DNA of 64,000 bases from Notolepis coatsorum (taxonomy: Eukaryota; Chordata; Actinopteri; Aulopiformes; Paralepididae). How positions within the stretch are numbered: position 1 is the stretch's first letter; each line of letters starts with the position of its first letter. Below, in pieces: positions 63,607 through 64,000 of this stretch. The position numbers were made by a program, and so were the translations under genes. A model generated the notes under the pieces. It searched no databases. It saw only the letters and a program-made list of their open reading frames with translations, and was not told the DNA's origin. Where the stretch lies: the NCBI GenBank assembly GCA_963971535.1, contig OZ020598.1, positions 89,294,985 to 89,358,984 on the forward strand, written 5' to 3'.

Positions 63607-64000
63607 TTACAACAAGCAAAGCTGATTGTTATTTAAGATGAGGTCGGACTCTGCTCTGCACTGACAGATTTGTGTTCACTGTGCTGCTTTTATAAAGTCT
63701 CAAATGACGGCTTACAATATTTCATGAAAAAGTGTTTCGTTTGTCTAAGATTTAAAAAGGTTTAAACTTTACAGCACTGACAAAGTTGAACAAAGTGCTG
63801 TACAAGTCCCACAACATAAAAAAATATATATTTAATTATTTTTTTTTTATCTCGAAGCTTCGAATTAAAATCGAATCTCGGCCCGAAGCTTCGAATTACA
63901 AAAAAAAATTCAAAGGTCAGCCTTTAATAAACTCACTGTCCTCAGAGGAAAAACTACATAGTGATAGATTTCGTCATAATCAGCCAGTATCGCTTCGTCA
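63607..64000. other. Intronic sequence to the window edge
   Basis: AT-rich. CTCGAAGCTTCGAATTAAAA and CCGAAGCTTCGAATTACAAA repeat near 63852-63905. No exon seen. Confidence 0.4.

Overview
This window is teleost-like vertebrate nuclear DNA, judged from its content. It holds many fish-type LINEs (CR1/L2-like and Rex1-like), TTAA-flanked piggyBac-like elements, tRNA-derived SINEs, long CA and GATA microsatellites, vertebrate LTR elements and one intron-containing host gene. No bacterial gene organisation is present. Almost all of the window is transposable element; the only recognisable host gene is the 5' part of a matrin-3-like RNA-binding protein gene (about 55.7-58.1 kb, plus strand), whose later exons lie beyond the right edge.

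Left part (1-18.8 kb): piggyBac-like copies, L2-type LINE tails, and a nested block at 6.3-13.5 kb. In that block an inverted-repeat element holds a LINE tail, the LINE tail is split by a 5.3 kb DNA transposon with 19-bp terminal inverted repeats, and this transposon carries a THAP-domain exon, a heat-shock-element-like tandem repeat, a SINE and a solo LTR. A Rex1-like LINE follows (15.7-18.1 kb, minus), split by a palindromic MITE and partly duplicated in tandem.

Central part (18,788-53,454): one Ty1/copia element (minus strand) has been blown apart by insertions. Its two LTRs, an approximate target duplication (CATAC/CATAA) and the order of its pol fragments show that these 34.7 kb started as a single copia copy. 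Inside it lie a LINE tail, an L2 LINE (target duplication ATCC, itself holding another LINE), a non-autonomous LTR element called family A here (21,154-42,975, CTTCT), a Rex1-like LINE, and a Ty3/gypsy-like element (46,464-51,416, GACTC). Family A has a second LTR element, provirus B (21,175-38,467, GACC), inserted 17 bp into one LTR. Provirus B contains a plus-strand endogenous retrovirus with a large pol, an overlapping env and a 3' LTR (about 26-36.75 kb), and a Harbinger-like MITE. The retrovirus's 5' LTR is not visible and probably lies in the 200-N assembly gap at 25,836-26,035.

Right part (53.5-64 kb): LINE and SINE fragments, the matrin-3-like promoter and first exons, then a long intron filled with nested TTAA-flanked elements, a SINE with a 13-bp target duplication and a LINE tail.

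The observations I rate highest are the datable nested stack itself, two H-x-T-L motifs between protease and reverse transcriptase of the retroviral pol (like 2H phosphoesterases), a 10-nt complementarity suggesting self-priming in family A, a copia primer site matching the anticodon arm of initiator tRNA-Met, and the heat-shock-like array in the THAP transposon.
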